Positions 1 through 5,989 are shown, counted from the first letter of the stretch. The stretch: 8,412 bases of DNA from DATKMS01 sp041497995 (GCA_041497995.1 JBGQHM010000295.1:1-8412); one strand, 5' to 3'. A program made the numbers and translations. Notes: generated by a model from the sequence alone, not told the origin.

Positions 1-2
1 GG

Positions 3-83
3 AACCTGATCCTCATGGGCAAGACCGGGCGCGGCAAGACACATCTTGCAGTCGCGATCGCCTTCCGGCAACGGGCGCTGTAA
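3..83 (+). pseudogene. istB: IstB-type IS21 transposition helper ATPase, internal fragment
   Basis: The reading frame is open from the window edge and gives 26 residues, with a P-loop reading MGKTGRGKTHLAVAIA before a TAA stop at 81-83. The Gly-rich loop followed directly by Lys-Thr-His-Leu-Ala is characteristic of IstB, the AAA+ (DnaC-like) protein that assists the IstA transposase of IS21-family elements. An intact IstB is about 250 residues and continues well past Walker A with Walker B and sensor motifs, which are absent here. The similarity fades near 60-70, where the oppositely oriented primase gene begins, so this is a truncated remnant. The N-terminal part would lie left of the window. 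DnaC or another AAA+ helper is possible, since only the P-loop region is visible. Confidence 0.6.
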
Positions 84-657
84 AGAAGAGCCACACGTGG
101 GCGCCGTTGCCGGAACGCGATCGCTCCACTGCGGCAGTAACGCCCACACTGCGGCACGTTTCCACGAAGGCCATCACGTCCTCAATCCAGGCGTGCTTGT
201 CGAAGTCGATGGCGAGAAACCAGCACGTCTCATCTTCGAGCAAGGGATACACGCCGATCACATGAGGTTCCCGCAGGTGACGCAGAATGGTCTGGTCCGT
301 AACCGGGAGAAATGCCTGACGGGGACAGTCGCCACACTTGACACGAGGCTTCTCGCATACGCCGCGTGCCCACTCGTTCGCACCCGCGGGCGCGTAGCCC
401 TTCCTGCCGGTCCGCGAGTTTACCCACATCTGTGGATACACATCCTGGCGGCCGCGGAAGAGAGAACGGAAGAGCGTAATCTTCTCGGCTGACGTTAGTG
501 GGGGTGGCGAAGCGTCGGAGCGCACGACTTCGTTCGGCGTCGCAGGTCGGGGCTCGAATGCAGAGAACTCCTTCCGAAGACGGTCAAGCCGTAGCTGAAC
601 TTCATCCCGCTCGCGTTCGAGTGCAACCAGTCGGTACTGTCCTAAGGACAGCACCAA
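13..657 (-). pseudogene. TOTE-type archaeo-eukaryotic primase, N-terminal fragment, truncated and frameshifted
   Basis: The 214-residue translation (TTG start at 657) matches the N-terminal domain of the large TOTE conflict-system proteins, which combine an archaeo-eukaryotic primase (AEP) domain with helicase and nuclease domains in other family members. Visible elements are a coiled coil at about 7-31; the family block EKITLFRSLFRGR at 58-70; a Cys cluster C101, C108, C111 that may bind zinc; GVYPLLEDETC at 135-145; the catalytic DFD at 151-153; and SGNGAH at 182-187, the AEP His motif. The later catalytic Asp and everything downstream are missing. From about residue 198 (position 66) the translation is simply the reverse complement of the istB fragment, so the last 16 residues are not primase. 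The TTG start has no clear ribosome site. I infer an older start at ATG 739-737, cut off by a frameshifting insertion at 624-664. Family assignment is confident; the protein is unlikely to work. Confidence 0.8.
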
Positions 658-664
658 CCAGTCG
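624..664. repeat. 21-bp near-palindrome flanked by exact 10-bp direct repeats (insertion or excision scar)
   Basis: CAACCAGTCG occurs at 624-633 and again at 655-664. Between them, 634-654 is a palindrome with a single central base: arm GTACTGTCCT, centre A, arm AGGACAGCAC, with 9 of 10 positions pairing. Direct repeats around an inverted repeat are the signature of a transposed element or of its imprecise excision. The extra 31 bp shift the primase frame. Removing one repeat plus the palindrome joins the upstream residues SRQEARLV to ALERERDEV in one frame with an uninterrupted heptad pattern. Confidence 0.7.
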
Positions 665-739
665 TGCTTCTTGTCTGCTTATCGCCTCGGCAAGGGAATC
701 CCGACGCGTGGATGACTGTTCACGATCAGGTCGGGGCAT
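665..739 (-). pseudogene. Detached 5' end of the primase gene
   Basis: From ATG 739-737 the minus strand reads MPRPDREQSSTRRDSLAEAI and then SRQEARLV before running out of frame at the 31-bp insertion. Joined to the main fragment without the insertion, it makes a coiled coil with hydrophobic residues at nearly every a and d position across the join (L, I, L, L, V, L, L). Such a coiled coil in front of the primase domain is usual in this family. The start codon choice is an inference: only weak Shine-Dalgarno-like bases (TGAG) precede it, and the frame stays open upstream to a stop at 871-869. Confidence 0.55.
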
Positions 740-990
740 TGGACTCAATCGGTCGCAGGGAAACGCGAGTGACCCCAAAAAACTCACGCCATGCTCCTCC
801 ATTTGCCGCATGAGATCCAGATCGAGTCTCAGGTTGTTGTCGCGCGTGATCGAGGCGAGCCACGGGTTTCACGGCGGCCGGTTTTGCTCGTCAACGCGCT
901 GTGCCGATGTTTGCCTCGATGAACGGATCGTCGACGACGAATGGACCAACCCCCGAGCGCGCGCTGCGCCGCTATTTCGGAATTCTATGG
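740..990. other. Stretch without an identifiable gene
   Basis: No open frame here resembles a protein I know. The minus strand shows protein-like patches in different frames, for example VVDDPFIEANIGTA at about 899-940 and TRDNNLRLDLDLMRQMEEHG at about 788-850. This would suit a gene decayed by frameshifts. I cannot assign a family, and no promoter, RNA or repeat stands out. Confidence 0.4.
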
Positions 991-1014
991 ATGCGAGGAA
1001 GGGGGCTTGAATCC
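991..1014 (-). repeat. Partial duplicate of the tRNA-Leu 3' end (att-like site)
   Basis: Positions 991-1014 align without gaps to 1124-1147, the acceptor 3' strand and T-arm of the tRNA-Leu gene. They match at 21 of 24 bases, including ATGCGAGGA, GGGG and CTTGAA. The likeness stops within the T-arm, so this is not a second tRNA. Direct repeats of a tRNA 3' end are what tyrosine-recombinase elements leave at the far side of an integration. The intervening DNA is only 109 bp and no integrase gene is in view, so this would be a relic. Confidence 0.6.
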
Positions 1015-1124
1015 GACAAAGGCCGCGAAAAAACCCAGCAGAATCAAGAGGCCGTGTGGCATCGAGCGGGCCCATGGGTCCACCTTGCGCCACGCCAACT
1101 ATTCAATTTCATTATGGGAAAAAA

Positions 1125-1208
1125 TGCGAGGAGGGGGACTTGAACCCCCACGGGTGTTACCCCACTAGCCCCTCAAACTAGCGCGTCTGCCAGTTCCGCC
1201 ATCCTCGC
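1125..1208 (-). tRNA. leuU: tRNA-Leu, anticodon GAG
   Basis: On the minus strand the 84-nt sequence folds as a class II tRNA. The 7-bp acceptor stem is GCGAGGA with TCCTCGC plus discriminator A (1125). The D-stem is GCG/CGC. The anticodon stem is CTAGT/GCTAG with loop TTGAGGG, giving anticodon GAG at 1174-1172. A long variable arm contains GGG/CCC, and the T-stem is GGGGG/CCCCC around TTCAAGT. The long variable arm and GAG anticodon identify leucine (CUC/CUU codons). CCA is not encoded: a run of six T residues follows directly (1124-1119). It lies 67 bp behind secG on the same strand, so it may be co-transcribed with the glycolytic operon and released by processing. The same secG to tRNA-Leu(GAG) neighbourhood is known from E. 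coli (leuU). Confidence 0.96.
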
Positions 1209-1213
1209 GTACC

Positions 1214-1260
1214 GTGACTCGTGCCAAGCCTGCCCTGAGCCTGTCGAAGGGTGACTCGTG
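1214..1260. repeat. Short dispersed repeat flanked by 10-bp direct repeats
   Basis: GTGACTCGTG stands at 1214-1223 and again at 1251-1260, exact over 10 bp. The 27 bp between them contain CCCTGAGCCTGTCGAAGG (1233-1250), a word that recurs as a dispersed intergenic repeat in many proteobacterial and environmental genomes (from memory, not searched). CCCT (1233-1236) can pair with AGGG (1248-1251) around its core. The element sits between secG and the tRNA-Leu gene. The flanking repeats suggest that it arrived by insertion with target duplication, although local slippage could also make such a pattern. Confidence 0.65.
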
Positions 1261-1275
1261 ATTCGGAAATTGCTC

Positions 1276-1719
1276 TCAGTCGTTCGCCGGCTCTGCGCCA
1301 GGTTCAGCCGCTGGCTCGCCTGCGGCTGGTGGCTGCGCTGGTGCTGCGGCTTGCGGCTCCGCGGCGGGCGCGGGTGCCGGGGCTTGCGCTCCCGGCTCGA
1401 CGCCGACCGGTTTGTTTTGCTGCTGCACCGGAACCTCTACGGGCGGCGGCGGCTCAGGTAGCGGCGCCGCGTCAAACACGGTGGAGCCCAGACGCCGCGC
1501 TGAGGAGTATGTCAGCGTCAGTGACGTCAGCATGAACACCACGGCCATGATCGTCGTCAACCGCGTGAGGAAGTTGCCGGCGCCGCCGCTGCCGAAGATG
1601 GTCGAGCTGCTGCCCCCGAAGACCGCGCCCATGTCGGCGCCCTTGCCCTGTTGGAGCAACACGACGCCGATCAGGAACAGGCAGGCGATGATGTGAATGA
1701 TGGTTACGACGATGTACAT
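1276..1719 (-). CDS. secG: Protein translocase subunit SecG
   Basis: SecG is the small accessory subunit of the SecYEG channel in the inner membrane; it promotes SecA-driven export. The 147-residue product has two membrane helices, about 2-22 and 50-72. Between them is the family signature LLQQGKGADMGAVFGG (21-36) followed by a Ser/Gly stretch to about 47. The start is the ATG at 1719-1717: it begins the first helix and is preceded by GAGGGA. The frame stays open upstream, but that part lies inside tpiA. The gene starts 7 bp after the tpiA stop, and that TGA runs into the ribosome site, so translation is probably coupled. Unusually, residues from about 84 to the end form a Pro/Ala/Glu-rich, low-complexity tail that nearly doubles the typical length of 75-110 residues. 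The tail is probably disordered and its role is unknown. Confidence 0.93.
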   Translation of the reverse strand: MYIVVTIIHIIACLFLIGVVLLQQGKGADMGAVFGGSSSTIFGSGGAGNFLTRLTTIMAVVFMLTSLTLTYSSARRLGSTVFDAAPLPEPPPPVEVPVQQQNKPVGVEPGAQAPAPAPAAEPQAAAPAQPPAAGEPAAEPGAEPAND

Positions 1720-1726
1720 GGGTCCC

Positions 1727-2491
1727 TCACACGACAAACTTGGCGATGCGCACGAACGATTCAACCTGCAAACTGGCGCCACCGACGAGCGCGCCGTCAA
1801 TATCTGCCTGGCGCATTAACTCATCAATGTTGTCCGGCTTGACGCTCCCACCGTACAAGATGCGGCATGCTTGCGCCGCATCCTTGCCGCCCAATTCCGC
1901 GAGTGTGCTGCGGATGAAGGCGTGCACCTCCTGGGCTTGCTTGGGCGTTGCCACTTTGCCCGTCCCGATGGCCCACACCGGCTCGTATGCAATGACCAGG
2001 GCTCGTATAGCAGCTGCATCCCGGCCCAGCAAACCGCGCCGCAGCTGACGTTCAATGACCGCTAACGCCTCGCCGGACTCGCGCTGCGCCAGCGTTTCGC
2101 CGACGCAGACGATCGGCACCAGGGCGCTGGCTTGGGAGCTCGCCACCTTCTGCGCCACCGCCTCGTCCGTCTCGCCGAAGAACTGGCGGCGCTCGGAATG
2201 GCCGATGATGACGTGGGTGCACCCCACGTCACGCAGCATGGCGGCCGAGACCTCGCCCGTGTACGCCCCCTTGGGCTCCCAGTGCAGATCCTGCGCGGCG
2301 AGCAAGATCGTGCTGCCGCTCAGCAGGCGCGCCACGGTGTCCAATGCCGTGTACGGTGGTGCCACCAGCACCTCGCGACCGACCAGGCCGGCGACGCCGG
2401 ACTTGATCCCTTCGACGAGGGCCGTCGCCTCCGCCCGCGTGCCGTGCATCTTCCAGTTGCCGGCGATCAGCGGCACACGCTGCGGGCTCAT
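1727..2491 (-). CDS. tpiA: Triosephosphate isomerase
   Basis: This cytoplasmic enzyme interconverts dihydroxyacetone phosphate and glyceraldehyde 3-phosphate in glycolysis and gluconeogenesis. The 254 residues match the usual length of 250-255 and the single TIM-barrel fold. Catalytic residues are all visible: N12 and K14 in GNWKMHG, H98 in the GHSERR block, and E170 in AYEPVWAIGTGK, which also opens the mobile loop 6. The phosphate-binding motifs YGGSVKP (213-219) and GALVGGASL (233-241) are present. The start ATG overlaps the pgk stop in an ATGA junction and is preceded by a strong GGAGG (2500-2496), so translation is very likely coupled to pgk. Nothing suggests damage. Confidence 0.97.
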   Translation of the reverse strand: MSPQRVPLIAGNWKMHGTRAEATALVEGIKSGVAGLVGREVLVAPPYTALDTVARLLSGSTILLAAQDLHWEPKGAYTGEVSAAMLRDVGCTHVIIGHSERRQFFGETDEAVAQKVASSQASALVPIVCVGETLAQRESGEALAVIERQLRRGLLGRDAAAIRALVIAYEPVWAIGTGKVATPKQAQEVHAFIRSTLAELGGKDAAQACRILYGGSVKPDNIDELMRQADIDGALVGGASLQVESFVRIAKFVV

Positions 2492-3663
2492 TTGTCCTCC
2501 AACGCGGCGACGCCTGGTAATGTACGGCCTTCGAGGAACTCCAGCGACGCGCCGCCACCGGTGGAGATGTGTGAGATGCGATCGGCTTTACCCGACTGCA
2601 TCACCGCGGCGACCGAGTCGCCACCACCGACGATGGTCAATGCTGAGCTGGCGACCAACGCGTCGACCATTGCCATCGTGCCGTGGCTGAAGGCGGCGAT
2701 CTCGAAGATGCCCATCGGACCGTTCCAGAAGACGGTCTTCGCTTTGGCGACTTCTGCGGCAAACGAGCGTTCGGTCTCCGGACCAATGTCGACACCCATC
2801 GAGCCGTCAGGAATCGCCCGCGACACCGTCTGCACCGGTGCGTCACCCTTCGGCGACGTGGAGACGCGATGGTCTACCGGCAGCAGCAGACGCATGCCGC
2901 GCTGCCGAGCCAGATCGAGCAGGTGCTTGGCGGTGTCGACCCGATCGGCCTCAACCAGCGAGTTACCAACTGCGACGCCGGTGGCTTTCAGGAATGTGTA
3001 GGCCATCGCTCCGCCGATCAGCAATGCGTCGACCTTGGTGACCAAGTTGTCGATGACCGCAACCTTGTCGGACACCTTGGCGCCGCCGAGGATGGCGACC
3101 AGCGGCCGCTCCGGCGCGCGTACTACCTTGCCGAGATACTCACACTCCTTCTGCAGCAAGAAGCCGGCGCCGTGTGTCTTCACGTACGGCACCATGCCGG
3201 TCGTCGAGGCGTGGGCGCGATGGGCCGTGCCGAACGCATCATTGATGTAGACGTCGGCGAGCCGGGCCAAGGCGCGTGAGAAGCCGTCGTCGTTGGCTTC
3301 CTCCTCAGCATGAAAACGCAGATTCTCCAACAGCACGACCTGGCCGGGTTTGAGCGCGTTGACCCTGCGCTCGACCGCATCGCCGACGCAGTCTGGTGCG
3401 AGCGCGATGTCCTGGCCAAACACCTCTGACAGCCGCTTGGCCACGGGCGCCAGGCTGAGCTCCGGCTTCGGTTTTCCCTTCGGGCGGCCGAGGTGTGACG
3501 CGAGCACGAGCCGCGCGCCGTGCTCCCGGGCGTAGCGCAGTGTGGGCAGTGCTGCAGTGATGCGCGTCGCGTCGGTCACCGCCCCGTCCTTCAACGGGAC
3601 ATTGAAGTCAACGCGGATAAACGTACGCTGGTTGGCCAGCTCGATGTGATCGATGGTGCGCAC
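2488..3663 (-). CDS. pgk: Phosphoglycerate kinase
   Basis: The enzyme transfers the acyl phosphate of 1,3-bisphosphoglycerate to ADP, the first ATP-yielding step of glycolysis, in the cytoplasm. The 391 residues agree with the bacterial norm of 385-400. Substrate-binding N-domain motifs are DFNVP (19-23), SHLGRP (56-61) and ENLRFH (113-118). Nucleotide-binding C-domain motifs are GGAKVSDK (193-200), WNGPMGIFE (313-321), GGGDS (346-350) and the closing STGGGASLE (367-375). Translation begins at a GTG (3663-3661), 12 bp after the gap stop. No ATG lies nearby in frame, and GAGG within the gap stop region is the likely ribosome site, at a rather long spacing. The 3' end overlaps tpiA by 4 bp. It is the second gene of the gap-pgk-tpiA-secG unit and is intact. 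Confidence 0.97.
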   Translation of the reverse strand: MRTIDHIELANQRTFIRVDFNVPLKDGAVTDATRITAALPTLRYAREHGARLVLASHLGRPKGKPKPELSLAPVAKRLSEVFGQDIALAPDCVGDAVERRVNALKPGQVVLLENLRFHAEEEANDDGFSRALARLADVYINDAFGTAHRAHASTTGMVPYVKTHGAGFLLQKECEYLGKVVRAPERPLVAILGGAKVSDKVAVIDNLVTKVDALLIGGAMAYTFLKATGVAVGNSLVEADRVDTAKHLLDLARQRGMRLLLPVDHRVSTSPKGDAPVQTVSRAIPDGSMGVDIGPETERSFAAEVAKAKTVFWNGPMGIFEIAAFSHGTMAMVDALVASSALTIVGGGDSVAAVMQSGKADRISHISTGGGASLEFLEGRTLPGVAALEDK

Positions 3664-3675
3664 GGCACCGTGGCC

Positions 3676-4680
3676 TCACAGGCTGCCGCCGACCAACCGC
3701 GTCACATCCCCCATGCGTTTCGAGAAGCCCCATTCATTGTCGTACCACGACAGCACCTTGATGAAAGTTCCGTCCATCACCTTCGTGCATTGCGAGTCGA
3801 AGATCGACGAGAACGAGCTGCCGTTGAAGTCGACCGACACGAGTGGTTCGTCACAGTAGCCGAGGATGCCTTTGAGCGCGCCGTCCGCGGCAGCCTTCAT
3901 GGCCTGGTTGATGTCCGCTTCGGTGGCGCTCTTGGAGAGCTCGGCGGTGAGGTCAACGACCGACACGTTGGCGGTCGGCACGCGCACCGCCATGCCGTCG
4001 AGCTTACCCTTCAGGTCGGGCAACACCTCGCCGACCGCGCGGGCTGCACCTGTGGTCGTCGGAATCATCGACAGCGCCGCGGCCCGTGCCCGGCGCAGGT
4101 CTTCGTGTGGCAGGTCGAGGATGCGCTGGTCGTTCGTGTATGAGTGGATCGTAGTCATGAGGCCGCGTTTGATGCCGAACGTCTCATGCAGCACCTTGGC
4201 TACCGGCGCCAAGCAATTGGTGGTGCAGGACGCGTTTGACAGCACGTGATGCTTGTCCTTCTGATAGGCGGTGTGGTTCACGCCGTAGCACATCGTCAGA
4301 TCGACGCCCTTAGCCGGTGCCGAGATGATCACCTTCTTCGCGCCGCCGGCCAGGTGCACCTGGGCTTTGTCCTTCGACGCAAAATGCCCGCTGCACTCGA
4401 GGACGACCTGCACGCCGAGATCTTTCCAGGGCAGCTTGGCGGGGTCACGCTCGCTGAGCACACGAATGCGGTTGCCATCGACGACCAGCGCATCCTTCTC
4501 GGCGGTCACGCCGTGCGCGAAGCGCCCGTGCACGGAATCGTACTTGAGCAGATGCGCCAGAGTCTGCGCGTCGGTGATATCGTTGACGGCGACGAACTCG
4601 ATGTCGCGCTCACCGATGCAGGCCCGCAAGACGTTGCGGCCAATCCGGCCAAAACCATTGATCCCTACCTTGATGCTCAT
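3676..4680 (-). CDS. gap: Glyceraldehyde-3-phosphate dehydrogenase, type I, probably NAD-dependent
   Basis: This tetrameric cytoplasmic enzyme oxidises and phosphorylates glyceraldehyde 3-phosphate to 1,3-bisphosphoglycerate, the substrate of the Pgk encoded next. The 334-residue product has the Rossmann motif GINGFGRIGRN (6-16) and D34 in VNDITD, which favours NAD over NADP. The catalytic block SNASCTTNCL (148-157) contains nucleophile C152, with H179 in TIHSYT. The conserved SMIPTTTGAA (204-213) and SWYDNEWGFS (311-320) are also present. The ATG at 4680-4678 was chosen because the GINGFGRIG motif follows directly and GAGGAG lies 7 bp upstream. The open frame extends 58 codons further, but that region has no family similarity and runs across the divergent promoters. 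It is the first gene of the operon. Confidence 0.97.
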   Translation of the reverse strand: MSIKVGINGFGRIGRNVLRACIGERDIEFVAVNDITDAQTLAHLLKYDSVHGRFAHGVTAEKDALVVDGNRIRVLSERDPAKLPWKDLGVQVVLECSGHFASKDKAQVHLAGGAKKVIISAPAKGVDLTMCYGVNHTAYQKDKHHVLSNASCTTNCLAPVAKVLHETFGIKRGLMTTIHSYTNDQRILDLPHEDLRRARAAALSMIPTTTGAARAVGEVLPDLKGKLDGMAVRVPTANVSVVDLTAELSKSATEADINQAMKAAADGALKGILGYCDEPLVSVDFNGSSFSSIFDSQCTKVMDGTFIKVLSWYDNEWGFSKRMGDVTRLVGGSL

Positions 4681-4705
4681 GGCTTTCTCCTCGACGAAAG
4701 CGTGT

Positions 4706-4734
4706 CGTAAACCACGTCCCTGTTGGGCAGTCAA
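4706..4734 (-). promoter_or_regulatory. Candidate sigma-70 promoter of the gap operon
   Basis: On the minus strand TTGACT (4734-4729) matches the -35 consensus at five of six bases. After 17 bp comes a poor -10, TTTACG (4711-4706). Transcription would start near 4699 and give a leader of about 20 nt that still includes the GAGGAG ribosome site. The good -35 and ideal spacing support it; the weak -10 limits confidence. Confidence 0.4.
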
Positions 4735-4754
4735 GGTAACGCGTCCGGCGCACC

Positions 4755-4783
4755 TCGCTTTCACTCTTTCGGGTGCGTATACT
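4755..4783 (+). promoter_or_regulatory. Candidate sigma-70 promoter of the tol operon
   Basis: TATACT at 4778-4783, within GCGTATACTAG, is a near-consensus -10 box (five of six). At a 17-bp spacing the -35 position reads TCGCTT (4755-4760), which is poor, so activation or a shorter spacer using the TTTCAC at 4759-4764 is possible. The start site would be near 4790, about 30 bp before the tolQ ATG. It diverges from the gap promoter in the same 138-bp intergenic region. Confidence 0.45.
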
Positions 4784-4818
4784 AGCCCCCGCGAGTCTGG
4801 GTGGCGAGGGGACGATGT

Positions 4819-5562
4819 ATGTTTGTGGAAATCACTCCTGCCGCGTACGCCCAAGCCGAGGGCGCCGTGCAGCAGGAAGGGCTGGTCAGCATGGTCACCG
4901 GATCAGGACTGGTGGTCCAGCTGGTGCTGTATCTCCTGATCCTGTTCTCGGTGTTCAGTTGGGGGATCATTTTCTACAAGCTGCGCCAGGTTCGTGTGGC
5001 GCGCCGTCAGTCCGGACGCTTTCTTGAGCTGTTCTGGGAAACCAAAAACCTCACCACGATTCACACGACAAGTCAGGAGTTGAAGCAGAGCCCGGTGGCA
5101 CAGGTGTTCCGTGCCGGCTACCAGGAGCTGGTGCGCCTGACGCGTACGAAACGACAGAATCCTGGCCCCGAAGGCGGGCTCGATACGACCGAATTGGTTG
5201 GGGTTGCCAATGTCGAACGCGCGATGAAGCGCGCCGCCAACCAAGAAATCACCCGGCTCGAACGCGCCCTCACCTTCCTGGCGACCACCGCCAGCGCGAC
5301 GCCGTTCATCGGCTTGTTCGGAACGGTGTGGGGCATCATGAACGCCTTCCGCGGCCTCAGCGTGACACACTCGTCCAGCATTCAGGCGGTGGCACCGGGC
5401 ATCGCCGAAGCGCTCATCGCCACAGCCACCGGACTGGTCGCGGCAATTCCCGCGGTCATCGCGTACAACTACTTCGCCCGGCAGATCCGCGTGCTCTCCG
5501 CAGACATGGAAAACTTCTCGTCTGAATTCCTCAACATCGCGGAACGTCACTTCCTGAAGTAG
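4819..5562 (+). CDS. tolQ: Tol-Pal system proton channel subunit TolQ (MotA/TolQ/ExbB family)
   Basis: TolQ is the inner-membrane protein that, with TolR, conducts protons and energises TolA. The 247-residue product has three membrane helices: about 31-53, 152-180 and 194-218. A long cytoplasmic loop lies between the first two. The second carries the family segment TPFIGLFGTVWGIMNAF (161-177), and the third the small-residue stretch EALIATATGLVAAIPAV (197-213), whose threonines line the channel in relatives. ATG 4819 was chosen over the in-frame GTG at 4801 because GAGGGG (4805-4810) sits at a proper distance before it. tolR follows 10 bp after the stop. ExbB is the close relative, but the tolR-tolA-tolB order identifies this as TolQ. 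Confidence 0.94.
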   Translation: MFVEITPAAYAQAEGAVQQEGLVSMVTGSGLVVQLVLYLLILFSVFSWGIIFYKLRQVRVARRQSGRFLELFWETKNLTTIHTTSQELKQSPVAQVFRAGYQELVRLTRTKRQNPGPEGGLDTTELVGVANVERAMKRAANQEITRLERALTFLATTASATPFIGLFGTVWGIMNAFRGLSVTHSSSIQAVAPGIAEALIATATGLVAAIPAVIAYNYFARQIRVLSADMENFSSEFLNIAERHFLK

Positions 5563-5572
5563 GAGCGCGCCG

Positions 5573-5989
5573 ATGGCCTTCGAGGAACAATCCGGCGGGG
5601 CGATCTCGAACATCAACGTCACGCCGCTGGTCGACGTCATGCTGGTCCTGCTGGTGATCTTCATGGTGACCGCGCCGATCCTGCAGCAGGGCGTCGACAT
5701 CAACCTGCCGAAGGTGAAGGCCGCGGCGCTCACCGGCGAGGAACAACAGCTGGTGGTGGCCGTGAATCGGACGGGGCAGGTTTACTTGAATGATACATTG
5801 ATTACCGTGCCCGAGCTGGGGCCGAAGCTGCAAGCGATTCTCAAAGTGCGGCCGGACCGCCAAGTGTTTCTGCGTGCCGACCAGAACGTCCGCTACGGTG
5901 AAGTGATGCGCGTGATCTCGACCATCAAGGGAGCCGGGGTCGAGCGGCTCGGTATGGTGACCGAGCCGCCGCCCGACCAGCGGAGTTGA
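5573..5989 (+). CDS. tolR: Tol-Pal system protein TolR (ExbD/TolR family)
   Basis: TolR is a single-pass inner-membrane protein that dimerises inside the TolQ ring. Its 138 residues match the usual length of about 140. After a short cytoplasmic segment ending in NINVTPLVD comes the only membrane helix, about 19-36, with D21 near its start; this is the counterpart of the protonatable Asp (D23 in E. coli TolR) needed for proton flow. The remainder, about 40-138, is the periplasmic ExbD/TolR domain with the typical VYLND (70-74) and LRADQNVRYGEVM (99-111) strands. The ribosome site AGGAG overlaps the tolQ stop codon (TAGGAG), which suggests coupled translation. ExbD is the alternative name and is ruled against by context. 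Confidence 0.94.
   Translation: MAFEEQSGGAISNINVTPLVDVMLVLLVIFMVTAPILQQGVDINLPKVKAAALTGEEQQLVVAVNRTGQVYLNDTLITVPELGPKLQAILKVRPDRQVFLRADQNVRYGEVMRVISTIKGAGVERLGMVTEPPPDQRS

Noticed and set aside
498..1010. 170-codon plus-strand ORF
   Set aside because: It lies antisense to the primase fragment and runs over the tRNA-end duplicate; its Arg/Ser-rich translation resembles a GC-rich shadow frame, with no recognisable domain.
1027..1034. T-rich tract on the minus strand, possible terminator behind tRNA-Leu
   Set aside because: No stem precedes it, nor the T-run at 1124-1119 apart from the tRNA itself, so no intrinsic terminator can be supported.
985..1062. Minus-strand 25-residue hydrophobic ORF (begins MPHGLLILLGFF), possible small membrane protein
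   Set aside because: It has no ribosome site, overlaps the att-like repeat and lies in degenerate DNA; a chance frame is more likely.
1720..1800. 27-codon N-terminal extension of secG
   Set aside because: It lies inside tpiA, and the first SecG membrane helix starts at the ATG with its own ribosome site.
2132..3001. Long plus-strand ORF (289 codons) opposite tpiA and pgk
   Set aside because: It is fully antisense to two well-conserved enzymes; long antisense frames are expected at this GC content.
4681..4854. 58-codon N-terminal extension of the gap frame
   Set aside because: The family begins at MSIKVGINGFG, a ribosome site precedes that ATG, and the extension covers the promoters.
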